Below are positions 7,800 to 14,868 of a stretch of 64,000 nt of DNA, piece after piece. Each line of letters opens with the position of its first letter. Position 1 is the stretch's first letter. The translations under genes were made by a program, and so were the position numbers. This DNA comes from JACVRW01 sp963827065 (GTDB lineage: Bacteria > Actinomycetota > Thermoleophilia > Solirubrobacterales > Thermoleophilaceae): assembly GCA_963827065.1 (NCBI GenBank), contig CAWGZM010000001.1, positions 248,001 to 312,000 on the forward strand. The letters run 5' to 3'. Below the pieces are notes generated by a model. It was not told the DNA's origin. It did not search any database and saw nothing but the letters and a program-made list of their open reading frames with translations.

Positions 7800-9326
7800 A
7801 TGCGTCGCGCTCTGCTTGCTCTCACCGCCACCGCCCTGATCACCGCCGCGCCGGCCGCCGCCGCGCCACCCTCCCCCGGTGCGCCTGGGCTGGGCGACCG
7901 GCTGTTCCCGGAGCTCGGGAACGGCGGCTACGACGCGCTGCACTACGACCTCGACCTGCGCTACGAGACGGCCGCGCCGTCGCAGAGCGTCGACGGCGAC
8001 GTGACGATGCTGGCGCGCTCGAAGCAGGCGCTGTCGAGCTTCAACCTCGACTTCGGCGGCGAGAGCCTCGGCTCGGTGTCCGTCAACGGCAGGTCCGCGA
8101 GCTGGACGCGCGACGGCGACGAGCTAGTGATCACCCCGCGGCGCCCGCTCGCGAAACATCGCCGCTTCGTCGTGAAGGTCTCGGACTTCGTCGCGGTGCC
8201 CACCGTGCCCAACTCCGACGACCCCACGAGCACCGCGTTCTTCATCACCCCGCACGGCAGCGCAACAGCTCCCCAGCCAGACCTGGCTCACCTGATCTTC
8301 CCGTCGAACGACCACCCGAGCGACAAGGCCAGCTACACGTTCCGGTTCGACGTGCCGAGCGGCATCGTCGCCGTGGCGAACGGCGTCCCGACCGGGCGCC
8401 GGGAGCGCGACGGGCGCACGCGCTGGAGCTACCTGCAGCGCCAGCCGATGGCGACCGAGCTGCTGCAGCTCGCGGTCGGTTCCTACGACCTGCTTTGGGC
8501 GGGCCGCCATCGCGGAGTGCCGATCCGCAATGTCATCGCTCCGACGCTACGTACCCTCGGCGATCCCGCGGTCGCGCTGACACCAGAGCACTTGGACTGG
8601 ATGACCGAGCGCGTCGGCCGTTATCCGTTCGACATCTATGGCTCGCTGATCGTCGACGCCGACCTCGGCTTCGCGCTGGAGACGCAGACGATCTCACTCT
8701 ACGACAAGGTCTGGTTCACGGAGTACGGCCAGGGCACCTGGGACCCGACCATGGTCCACGAGCTCTCGCACGAGTGGTTCGGCAACAGCGTCTCGCCGGA
8801 GACGTGGAGCGATCTGTGGCTGAACGAAGGCCACGCCAGCTGGTACGAGTTCATATACGCGGAGGAGAAGGGCTTCCTGGCCGAGGACACCGAGGGCTGG
8901 CCGGACGACATCGGCTACGCCACGCTCGAGGAGCTGATGCGCGCGGTGTACGCGCACGGCGATCAGTGGCGTGACGAGTGGGGTCCGATCGCACAGCCGG
9001 CGGGCCCGGAAGCGCTCTTCAGCTTCAACTCGTACCACGGCGGCGCCCTCGTCCTCTACGCGCTGCGCGAGAAGATCGGCACGCGGGCGTTCGACGAGCT
9101 CGAACGCCAGTGGGTGCGGCGCTACGAGGATGAGTCCGTCGGTACCGAGGACTTCATCGCGCTGGCCTCGAAGGTCGCGCGCCAGGACCTGCAGGGCTTC
9201 CTGCGCGCCTGGCTGTACGACGAAGAAACTCCGCCCATGCCGAACCACCCCGACTGGACCGTCGATCCCGTCGAGGCAAGCGTCGCGGCGCTACGGCAGG
9301 CGCGCGCCGCCAGGCCTACTCCGTGA
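7800..9326 (+). CDS. Secreted M1-family zinc metallopeptidase
   Basis: 508 residues. A signal peptide (RRALLALTATALITAAPAAAA) is followed by the M1 N-terminal beta domain and the thermolysin-like catalytic domain. The zinc site is complete: HELSHEWFGNS around residue 320 and the third ligand Glu in WLNEGHA. The exopeptidase motif usually written GxMEN is GFALETQT here, keeping the key Glu. It lacks the long C-terminal helical domain of full-size aminopeptidases, as many actinobacterial secreted M1 proteins do. It is probably an extracellular aminopeptidase. Its 3' end overlaps the convergent cupin gene by 11 bp. Confidence 0.9.
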   Translation: MRRALLALTATALITAAPAAAAPPSPGAPGLGDRLFPELGNGGYDALHYDLDLRYETAAPSQSVDGDVTMLARSKQALSSFNLDFGGESLGSVSVNGRSASWTRDGDELVITPRRPLAKHRRFVVKVSDFVAVPTVPNSDDPTSTAFFITPHGSATAPQPDLAHLIFPSNDHPSDKASYTFRFDVPSGIVAVANGVPTGRRERDGRTRWSYLQRQPMATELLQLAVGSYDLLWAGRHRGVPIRNVIAPTLRTLGDPAVALTPEHLDWMTERVGRYPFDIYGSLIVDADLGFALETQTISLYDKVWFTEYGQGTWDPTMVHELSHEWFGNSVSPETWSDLWLNEGHASWYEFIYAEEKGFLAEDTEGWPDDIGYATLEELMRAVYAHGDQWRDEWGPIAQPAGPEALFSFNSYHGGALVLYALREKIGTRAFDELERQWVRRYEDESVGTEDFIALASKVARQDLQGFLRAWLYDEETPPMPNHPDWTVDPVEASVAALRQARAARPTP

Positions 9327-9678
9327 TGACCGTGTCCTCGTGCGAGTACGCGGGGGCACAGCAGCAGAGGAGCTTCAGCGGCGCGTTGGCGGAGGCCCAG
9401 AGCTTGTGCCTGACGCCCGGCGGGATCACGACCGTGTCGCCGGGCCCGACCTCGCGCTCGGCGGCTGCGAGCCGCATGCGCCCGCGCCCCTCCATGAAGA
9501 AGTAGATCTCCTCGGTCACGCGGTGGAAGTGCTCGTCCGTCGAGCCGCCGGCCGGGACGGTCGCCTCGGCAAGGCTCTGGTTGACCGCCGTCCCGATCGC
9601 AGGACCGGCGACCTCGCGGATCTCCGAGCCGTCGAGCGTGATGAACGACTCGGCCTCGTGAAGGTTCTCTACTCGCAC
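9316..9678 (-). CDS. Cupin-domain protein
   Basis: 120 residues, a single small beta-barrel cupin. The two cupin motifs are visible: HFHRVTEEIYFFMEGRGRM (His-x-His and Glu metal ligands) and PGDTVVIPPGVRHKLW (His ligand). The substrate is unknown. A CCC run in LKLLCCCAPAYSH near the C-terminus is unusual. The GTG at 9678 was chosen because translation upstream of it is the antisense of GNAT coding sequence. It is last in the presumed moeZ-like/cysO/GNAT/cupin operon, 11 bp after the GNAT stop. Confidence 0.8.
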   Translation of the reverse strand: MRVENLHEAESFITLDGSEIREVAGPAIGTAVNQSLAEATVPAGGSTDEHFHRVTEEIYFFMEGRGRMRLAAAEREVGPGDTVVIPPGVRHKLWASANAPLKLLCCCAPAYSHEDTVITE

Positions 9679-9689
9679 GCGGCCGGAGG

Positions 9690-10184
9690 CTACGCGAGCG
9701 CCCGCCTGTAGCGCACCTCGGGGATGTGCGCCCACGTCTCCTCGGTGCGCTTGGCGCCGTCGGGCTCGAAGCCCTCCGACTCGTAGAACGAGTTGGCGCG
9801 CTCGTTCGCAGCGAACGACCAGACAGTCGCCTCCGTGTAACCGCGCTCCGCGAGGTCGGCGAGCGCGGCCGCCATCAGCGCGCGGCCCACGCCCCCGCGC
9901 CAGCGGCCGGCCGCCACGAAGAGCGTCTGCAGCTCGCCGACTCTGTCGGGCGCGTCGGGATCGCGACTCGCGCCGCAAGCCGTGAAGCCGGCGAGCTCTC
10001 CATAGTCCTCCGCCACGAGCATGCTCACGCGCGGGTCGGCCAGGCGCTCACCGAAGACGCCCGGCCGCGCCTCGGGGAACTCGAACCCGGCCGGCAGAAG
10101 CGGCGTGAACGCCTCGCGCGCGGACTCCTCCCAGAGCCGAGACCAGGCCTCGGCGTCCAGAGCGGTGGCGCGCCTTACTCGCAG
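9690..10184 (-). CDS. GNAT-family N-acetyltransferase, probable CTG start
   Basis: 164 residues if initiated at CTG 10184. The acetyl-CoA loop RGGVGRALM and the C-terminal FYESEGFEPDG segment mark a GNAT acetyltransferase. The expected first beta strand and helix (LRVRRATALDAEAWSRLWEE) are encoded in frame immediately downstream of the overlapping cysO stop, but no ATG, GTG or TTG occurs before GTG 10028. That start would give only 112 residues and remove the N-terminal third of the domain. A CTG start coupled to cysO termination explains the data best; the alternative is a truncated protein from 10028. The acceptor substrate is unknown. Confidence 0.7.
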   Translation of the reverse strand: MRVRRATALDAEAWSRLWEESAREAFTPLLPAGFEFPEARPGVFGERLADPRVSMLVAEDYGELAGFTACGASRDPDAPDRVGELQTLFVAAGRWRGGVGRALMAAALADLAERGYTEATVWSFAANERANSFYESEGFEPDGAKRTEETWAHIPEVRYRRALA

Positions 10185-10459
10185 GGCGCCCCGCCGGCCA
10201 TGGCCGGCAGGATCACGATGGTGTCGCTCTCGGACACGCTCGTGCCGAGCCCGTCGAGCACCCGCACGTCCTCGTCGTTGAGGTAGACGTTGACGTAGCG
10301 GTTCAGCTCGCCGTCCTCCGAGAACAGCTGCGACTCCGTGGCCGGATGCTCGTCCGCCAGCGCCCGCAGCACCTCGCCGACGTCGGACCCGGAGGCCTCG
10401 ACCTCCTTCGCGCCGCCGACCGAGCCGCGCAGGACCGGAGGGATCTTGATCGTGCTCAT
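10175..10459 (-). CDS. cysO: CysO, thiocarboxylate-forming sulfur carrier (ThiS/MoaD fold) with C-terminal extension
   Basis: 94 residues with a beta-grasp fold. The segment VNVYLNDEDVRVLDGLGTSVSES and the end ILPAMAGG closely follow M. tuberculosis CysO (VNIYVNDEDVR and ILPAVAGG). CysO is adenylated and thiocarboxylated on its last glycine, then donates sulfur to CysM. Here four residues, APCE, follow the diglycine, so the product is a precursor that must be cut to expose Gly-Gly. The JAMM peptidase at 4351-4743 is the natural candidate. It lies 13 bp after the rhodanese-E1 gene, which should activate it, and overlaps the GNAT gene. Confidence 0.9.
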   Translation of the reverse strand: MSTIKIPPVLRGSVGGAKEVEASGSDVGEVLRALADEHPATESQLFSEDGELNRYVNVYLNDEDVRVLDGLGTSVSESDTIVILPAMAGGAPCE

Positions 10460-10472
10460 CGGGGTCGGCAGC

Positions 10473-11708
10473 CTAGCCAGCGCCGGCGCAGAACGCCTCG
10501 TAGTCCGGGAAGACGCCCATCTCCTCGTCGGAGATCTCGCCCGGCTCGCGCGAGCAGATCGGGCAATCGGGGTCGCGACGGACCTTGAGCTCGGTGAAGG
10601 TGGTGCCGAGCGCGTCGTAGAGCAGCAGGCGGCCGGCCATCGTCTCGCCGGCTCCGGTGATCAGCTTGATCACCTCGACCGACTGCAGCAGGCCCATCAC
10701 TCCCGGCAGCACGCCGAGCACTCCGGCGGCGCCGCACGACGGCGCCAGCTCGGCGGGCGGAGGCGTCGGGTAGAGGCAGCGGTAGCACGGCCCCTCGTAG
10801 GGGTGGAAGACCGAAAGCTGGCCCTCGAAGCCGAGGATCGAGGCCGACACGACCGGGATCTGCTTGCGGACGCTGGCGTCGTTCAGCAGGTAGCGCGTCG
10901 GGAAGTTGTCGAGCCCGTCGACGACCACGTCGTAGCCGTCGATGATCTCCATGATGTTGTCCGCGCCGAGCCGGACCGGGTGCTTCTCGACGTTGACGTC
11001 CGGGTTGATGTCGTGGATCGAGATCTCGGCGGAGTCGACCTTCGGCACGCCGATGCGGTCGTTCGAGTGCGCGATCTGGCGCTGAAGGTTGGAGAGGTCG
11101 ACCACGTCGTTGTCGACGAGGCCGATCGTGCCGACCCCGGCAGCGGCCAGGTAGAGCGCGGCGGGCGACCCGAGGCCGCCGGCGCCTAGCAGCAGCACCT
11201 TGGCGTCGAGCAGCTTCATCTGACCCTCGAGCCCGATCTCCGGGACGAGCATGTGACGCGAGTAGCGCTCGCGCTGCTCTGGGGTCAGCGCGCGGGGGAC
11301 CTCGACGTCATAGCCGCGGTCCTTCCAGAGCGTGATGCCGCCGCGCATCGACGCGACGTCCTCGTAGCCGAGCAGCTCCTGAAGCGTCTGGGCCGCGAAG
11401 GCGGAGCGATTGCCGGACGCGCAGTAGAGGATCACGCGCTGGGAACGGTCGCCCACCGCGCCCTCGATACGCGTCTCGAGATGCGCGCGCGGCACATGCA
11501 CGGCGCCGGGCAGGTGCGACTGCTCGAACTCGTGCTGCTCGCGCACGTCGACGATCACGGCCCCGTTGCCGTTGGATCCCACCTGGGGGCTCGCGCCCCC
11601 AGACCCCCGCGGCGCCTGGCCGGTCGCCATCAGGTCGTGGACCTCCTTCGGGTCCACCTCCTCGATCTGCTCCTTGACCTTGCGAAGCAGCTCCGCGCCA
11701 CTTGCCAT
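10473..11708 (-). CDS. Rhodanese-E1 (MoeZ-like) sulfur-carrier activating enzyme with reversed domain order
   Basis: 411 residues. The N-terminal rhodanese domain (about 20-140) has VDVREQHEF and the active-site loop LYCASGNRS. The C-terminal ThiF/MoeB-type E1 domain (about 150-395) has the ATP loop GAGGLGSPAALYLAAAGVG, the RYSRHMLVPE entry motif, and two zinc-type Cys pairs (CYRC and CPIC). MoeZ of M. tuberculosis has the same parts in opposite order and adenylates then thiocarboxylates CysO, so this is its functional equivalent. About 17 Gly/Pro/Ser-rich residues interrupting the rhodanese start are encoded by a palindromic repeat (11583-11628). It is first in an operon with cysO. Confidence 0.85.
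   Translation of the reverse strand: MASGAELLRKVKEQIEEVDPKEVHDLMATGQAPRGSGGASPQVGSNGNGAVIVDVREQHEFEQSHLPGAVHVPRAHLETRIEGAVGDRSQRVILYCASGNRSAFAAQTLQELLGYEDVASMRGGITLWKDRGYDVEVPRALTPEQRERYSRHMLVPEIGLEGQMKLLDAKVLLLGAGGLGSPAALYLAAAGVGTIGLVDNDVVDLSNLQRQIAHSNDRIGVPKVDSAEISIHDINPDVNVEKHPVRLGADNIMEIIDGYDVVVDGLDNFPTRYLLNDASVRKQIPVVSASILGFEGQLSVFHPYEGPCYRCLYPTPPPAELAPSCGAAGVLGVLPGVMGLLQSVEVIKLITGAGETMAGRLLLYDALGTTFTELKVRRDPDCPICSREPGEISDEEMGVFPDYEAFCAGAG
11583..11628. repeat. Palindromic repeat element, copy 2, in frame inside the rhodanese-E1 gene
   Basis: A perfect 8-bp stem with a 4-base loop (CTGGGGGCTCGCGCCCCCAG, 11583-11602) is followed by a segment whose complement is GCGACCGGCCAGGCGCC (11611-11628). 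Both parts recur at 6045-6128. The element encodes about 17 residues (QAPRGSGGASPQVG region) that break an otherwise continuous rhodanese N-terminus while keeping the frame. Confidence 0.5.
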
Positions 11709-11945
11709 CGTGTTAATCCCCTGAATCTCGGTCCGCTTTCAATACTTCAGAAAGTGTAGCGGCCTTGGTCCGGCCTGTCAGGCCCCTGAAAAGGTACCGG
11801 GGCGCCCTTTCGGACGCCCCGGTGGAAGACCCAGACCTAGATTGTGCGGAAGCCCCCCGGCAGTGCCCTGCCGTTTGAAGCCTCACCAAGATTTTCGTCC
11901 CGGGCCCCTCCTGCCGATATGGGGTGGAGACCCCATTTGTCCCGA
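11709..11945. promoter_or_regulatory. Divergent control region between rhodanese-E1 and histidine kinase genes
   Basis: 237 bp without a gene. On the minus strand, CTACACTTTCTGAAG (11759-11745) is identical to the 15 bases just before cysM. TTGAAA and GATTAA, 18 bases apart, are a possible promoter ending 4 bases before the rhodanese-E1 ATG. Two hairpins are present: a GGCCTG/CAGGCC palindrome at 11772-11784 and a 9-bp stem ACCGGGGCG at 11796-11804/11815-11823 with a 10-base loop. I recognise no known riboswitch. Confidence 0.4.
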
Positions 11946-12974
11946 ATGGCGGTCTACCGATCCATGAGACCGAACGTGACTCGGCGCGACGACTCCCTTA
12001 TCGGCCAGGTGGTGGCGGCCAACGTCGTGCTCGTTGCGCTGACGTTGTTCGCCGCGAGCCTCGCCGCAGGGCTCGACCTGACCGTGGAGCACCAGCGCTG
12101 GTCGTTCGGGATCCTGGCCCTCTCGATCGTCCTCACGCTGTGCGTGAACCTGTGGATGCTGCAGCGCCGCTTCCGCCCGCTCGAGCGGCTGATCGACCGC
12201 GTCGAGCGCATCGACCCGGGCCTGCCCGTCGCCGACCCGCTCGCCGAGCCGGAGCCCGTGGCCGAGATCGACCGGCTCTCGCACTCCTTCCGGCGCCTGC
12301 TCGACCGGATCGAGGAGGAGCGCCGCCGCGCCGGCACGCTCGTGATGCGCGCCCAGGAGGAGGAGCGCCGCCGGCTGGCGCGTGACCTCCACGACGAGGT
12401 CAACCAGGCCCTGACCGCGATCCTGCTCCGGCTCGAGGCGCTCGCCCAGGACGCTCCGCCGGCGCGCGCCGGTGAGGTCACGGAGTTGAAGCGGCTCGTC
12501 AACCAGGCGATGGAGGAGCTGCTCAACCTCGCTCGCCACCTGCGCCCCACGGCGCTCGACGACCACGGCCTGATGCCTGCCCTCGAGACGCAGCTCAAGC
12601 GCTTCTCCGCCCGCACCGGCGTGGAGGTGCGCCTGAACCGCGAGGGCGATCCCGACGAGCTTCCCGAGGACGTGCAGACCGCGCTCTACCGGGTGACGCA
12701 GGAGGCCCTTGCAAACGTGGCGCGCCATGCGGGCGCGACCGTCGTCGAGGTCGATATCGAGGTGGCCGACCGCATCGAGCTGCGCGTGCGCGACGACGGC
12801 GCCGGCTTCCACCCCGGCACGCTCGCGCGGCGCGAGTCGAACGGCTCCGGCGGCAGCGGCCTCGGGCTCGGCGGGATGGCCGAGCGAGCGCGTCTCGCCG
12901 GCGGCGAGCTGGACGTGCGCTCCGCCCCGGGCGGCGGCACGACCGTGACGATGAGGATCGGGCGCCCGGCTTGA
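11946..12974 (+). CDS. NarL-type (HisKA_3) membrane sensor histidine kinase
   Basis: 342 residues. Two membrane helices (VVAANVVLVALTLFAASLAAGL, then FGILALSIVLTLCVNLWML) flank only a short external loop. A HAMP-like linker follows with HisKA_3 dimerisation helices carrying the phospho-accepting His in RDLHDEVNQ (about residue 148). The C-terminal HATPase domain has the N-box QEALANVARHA and G-boxes DDGAGF and GLGLGGM. The very small external part suggests sensing within the membrane or through a partner. ATG 11946 and ATG 11964 are both possible starts. The stop overlaps the response regulator start as TTGA. Confidence 0.87.
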   Translation: MAVYRSMRPNVTRRDDSLIGQVVAANVVLVALTLFAASLAAGLDLTVEHQRWSFGILALSIVLTLCVNLWMLQRRFRPLERLIDRVERIDPGLPVADPLAEPEPVAEIDRLSHSFRRLLDRIEEERRRAGTLVMRAQEEERRRLARDLHDEVNQALTAILLRLEALAQDAPPARAGEVTELKRLVNQAMEELLNLARHLRPTALDDHGLMPALETQLKRFSARTGVEVRLNREGDPDELPEDVQTALYRVTQEALANVARHAGATVVEVDIEVADRIELRVRDDGAGFHPGTLARRESNGSGGSGLGLGGMAERARLAGGELDVRSAPGGGTTVTMRIGRPA

Positions 12975-13606
12975 TCCGCGTCCTGATCGCCGACGACCAC
13001 GGCATCGTCCGCTCCGGATTGCGCATGCTCATCGAGCGCCAGAGCGACATGCGGGTCGTGGCCGAGGCGGACGACGGCGTGGCGGCGCTCGAGTCGACGC
13101 AAGCAGAGCGGCCCGACGTCGCGGTGCTGGACGTCTCGATGCCGCGCATGACGGGACTGCAGGCCGCGCGCGAGATCCGCGCCCACGTCCCGGACACGCG
13201 CGTGCTGCTGCTCTCGATGCACGACGACGAGCGCTACTTCCTCGAGGGGTTGGAGGCGGGAGCCGCGGGCTACGTGCTGAAGCGCGCGGCCGACACCGAC
13301 CTGATCGGCGCGGTCCGAACGGTCGCCGGCGGGCGGACGTTCCTCTCCGACGAAGCGCAGCGCGCGCTCATGGACGAGTGGCTCGAGGGCGGCCGCGCCG
13401 AGCCCGACGACCCGCTGACCCCGCGCGAGCTCGAGGTCGTGAAGCTGATCGCAGAGGCCTTCACGAACCGCCAGATCGCGGAGACGCTGAAGCTCTCCGA
13501 GAAGACGATCGAGTCCCACCGCGCGAACGTCTTCGCGAAGCTCGGGATGCGCGACCGCGTGGAGATCGTCCGCTACGCGATCAGGCGCGGCCTCGTCGAG
13601 GCCTGA
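12971..13606 (+). CDS. NarL/FixJ-family response regulator
   Basis: 211 residues. The receiver domain has the acidic pocket (ADDH), phospho-acceptor Asp in VLDVSMPRM near residue 54 and the conserved Lys in YVLKRAA. The C-terminal LuxR-type HTH begins at LTPRELEVVKLIAEAFTNRQIAETLKLSEKTIESHRANVFAKLGM. The TTG start overlaps the kinase stop by 4 bp, so the pair is coupled and is the cognate two-component system. Targets are unknown; the neighbouring SCO1-like gene is a positional guess only. Confidence 0.9.
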   Translation: MIRVLIADDHGIVRSGLRMLIERQSDMRVVAEADDGVAALESTQAERPDVAVLDVSMPRMTGLQAAREIRAHVPDTRVLLLSMHDDERYFLEGLEAGAAGYVLKRAADTDLIGAVRTVAGGRTFLSDEAQRALMDEWLEGGRAEPDDPLTPRELEVVKLIAEAFTNRQIAETLKLSEKTIESHRANVFAKLGMRDRVEIVRYAIRRGLVEA

Positions 13607-13670
13607 AGCAGCTCGCGCAGCTCGGCGAGCATCTCGCCCGGCGGCCAGTCGGGCCAGCTTTTCCTCAACG

Positions 13671-13709
13671 TTCCTGACTTTGCCACCCACCGTGTGGAAA
13701 AGTCAGGAA
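13671..13709. promoter_or_regulatory. 11-bp inverted repeat covering the SCO1-like start codon
   Basis: The arms TTCCTGACTTT (13671-13681) and AAAGTCAGGAA (13699-13709) are perfect complements separated by 17 bases. The right arm ends on the A of the ATG at 13709. It could be an operator for a dimeric regulator, or an RNA hairpin hiding the start codon. Confidence 0.5.
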
Positions 13710-14353
13710 TGAGTGCGATTTCGCCCCTCTACGCTCCGAAGCACGTGAACCCCCGGGTGCTCATCACCCTGTTCCTCATAGCCGTCTTTGCCTTCGGGGC
13801 GATCGCCTTCGCCGCGACCCGTAACGGCGACAACGACGGTGATACCACGACGGCGCAAGGCGGCTTCGAGGGCGCCCGCATGCCGCCGGGCGTCCGCGCC
13901 CCGGACTTCCGCCTCCAGAACCAGGACGGGGACACCGTGACCATGCGCTCCCTGCGCGGCAGGCCGGCCGTCGTCACCTTCCTCTACACGACCTGCGAGG
14001 ACACCTGCCCGATCCAGGCCCAGACGATCCGGGGTGCCCTGGACCAGCTCGGCCATGACCTCCCCGCCCTTGCGATCGCGGTGGACCCGCCGCGCGACAC
14101 GCCGCAAAGGGCCAAGGCGTTCCTGTCGGAGCAGCACGCCCTCGGCCGCATCGACTTCGTGCTCGGCTCCCGCGGTGAGCTGAAGCCCCTCTGGGACGGC
14201 TTCTTCATCCGCCCTCAGTCCGTGACCGAGGAGCACCAGGCGCGCATCACGCTCGTCGACGCGAAGGGCTACCAGCGCGTCGGCTTCCCAGGCTCGGAAG
14301 CGACCCCCGAGCGGATAGCTCACGACCTGCGCCTGCTCGAGCAGGAGAGCTGA
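13709..14353 (+). CDS. SCO1/SenC-like copper chaperone, membrane-anchored thioredoxin fold
   Basis: 214 residues. A single N-terminal membrane anchor (VLITLFLIAVFAFGAIAF) precedes an extracytoplasmic thioredoxin fold. The SCO copper site is visible: C-E-D-T-C in FLYTTCEDTCPIQ around residue 93. A later His in EEHQARITLVDAKG is the likely third ligand. Family members insert copper into cytochrome oxidase CuA or reduce its thiols. ATG 13709 is preferred; an in-frame GTG at 13694 would add five residues. Translation may be controlled by the inverted repeat over the start. No oxidase genes are in the window. Confidence 0.85.
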   Translation: MSAISPLYAPKHVNPRVLITLFLIAVFAFGAIAFAATRNGDNDGDTTTAQGGFEGARMPPGVRAPDFRLQNQDGDTVTMRSLRGRPAVVTFLYTTCEDTCPIQAQTIRGALDQLGHDLPALAIAVDPPRDTPQRAKAFLSEQHALGRIDFVLGSRGELKPLWDGFFIRPQSVTEEHQARITLVDAKGYQRVGFPGSEATPERIAHDLRLLEQES

Positions 14354-14403
14354 GCAACCCGCCCCGAGTTTCTCCGACTCGCCGAGTAGGATTTAACGGA
14401 CCG

Positions 14404-14868
14404 ATGATGTTCTCGACCAAAGCGGAGTACGGCGTCCGCGTGATGGCCCACCTCGCCCAGAGCGACGCGGGCAAGCCGATCTCGCTCGGCTCGATCGCCG
14501 ACGCGGAGGGCCTGCCGCTCGCGTACCTCGAGCACCTCGTGCAGCGCCTGCGGAAGGCCGGGCTCGTCGAGTCCCGCCGCGGCGCCCACGGCGGCTACAC
14601 GCTCGCGCGCGACGCCGAGAGCATCACCATGGCCGAGGTCGTGCGCGCGCTCGAGGGCGACATCGCCCCGATCGAGTGCATCAGCGCCGACCCGGACGGG
14701 ACGCTCGTATGCGTCCGCGAGGGCCAGGAGGGCCACGACCCCTGCCCCACCAAGCTGCTCTGGACCCGAGTACAGGGGTCCATCGTCCGCACCCTGAACG
14801 AGATGACGCTGGCCGACCTGGCTAGGCCGGCCCGCACCCGGAAGCAAACGGAGACCGTGACTGCATGA
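14404..14868 (+). CDS. Rrf2-family Fe-S-responsive regulator of the SUF cluster
   Basis: 154 residues. An N-terminal winged helix (FSTKAEYGVRVMAHLAQ through LEHLVQRLRKAGLVESRRGAHGGY) is typical of Rrf2 proteins. Three cysteines in the C-terminal part (IEC, LVC, DPC at about residues 97-119) match the spacing region used to bind an Fe-S cluster in IscR/RsrR-type sensors. It overlaps sufC by 4 bp (ATGA), so it probably represses or tunes the SUF operon according to cluster supply. A TAGGAT -10 box lies 11 bases before the ATG. A second ATG follows immediately as codon 2. Confidence 0.87.
   Translation: MMFSTKAEYGVRVMAHLAQSDAGKPISLGSIADAEGLPLAYLEHLVQRLRKAGLVESRRGAHGGYTLARDAESITMAEVVRALEGDIAPIECISADPDGTLVCVREGQEGHDPCPTKLLWTRVQGSIVRTLNEMTLADLARPARTRKQTETVTA

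Noticed and set aside
11709..11945. Possible riboswitch or small RNA between the rhodanese-E1 and kinase genes
   Set aside because: Two hairpins exist, but no known aptamer consensus was recognised, and the distances suit an ordinary divergent promoter region.
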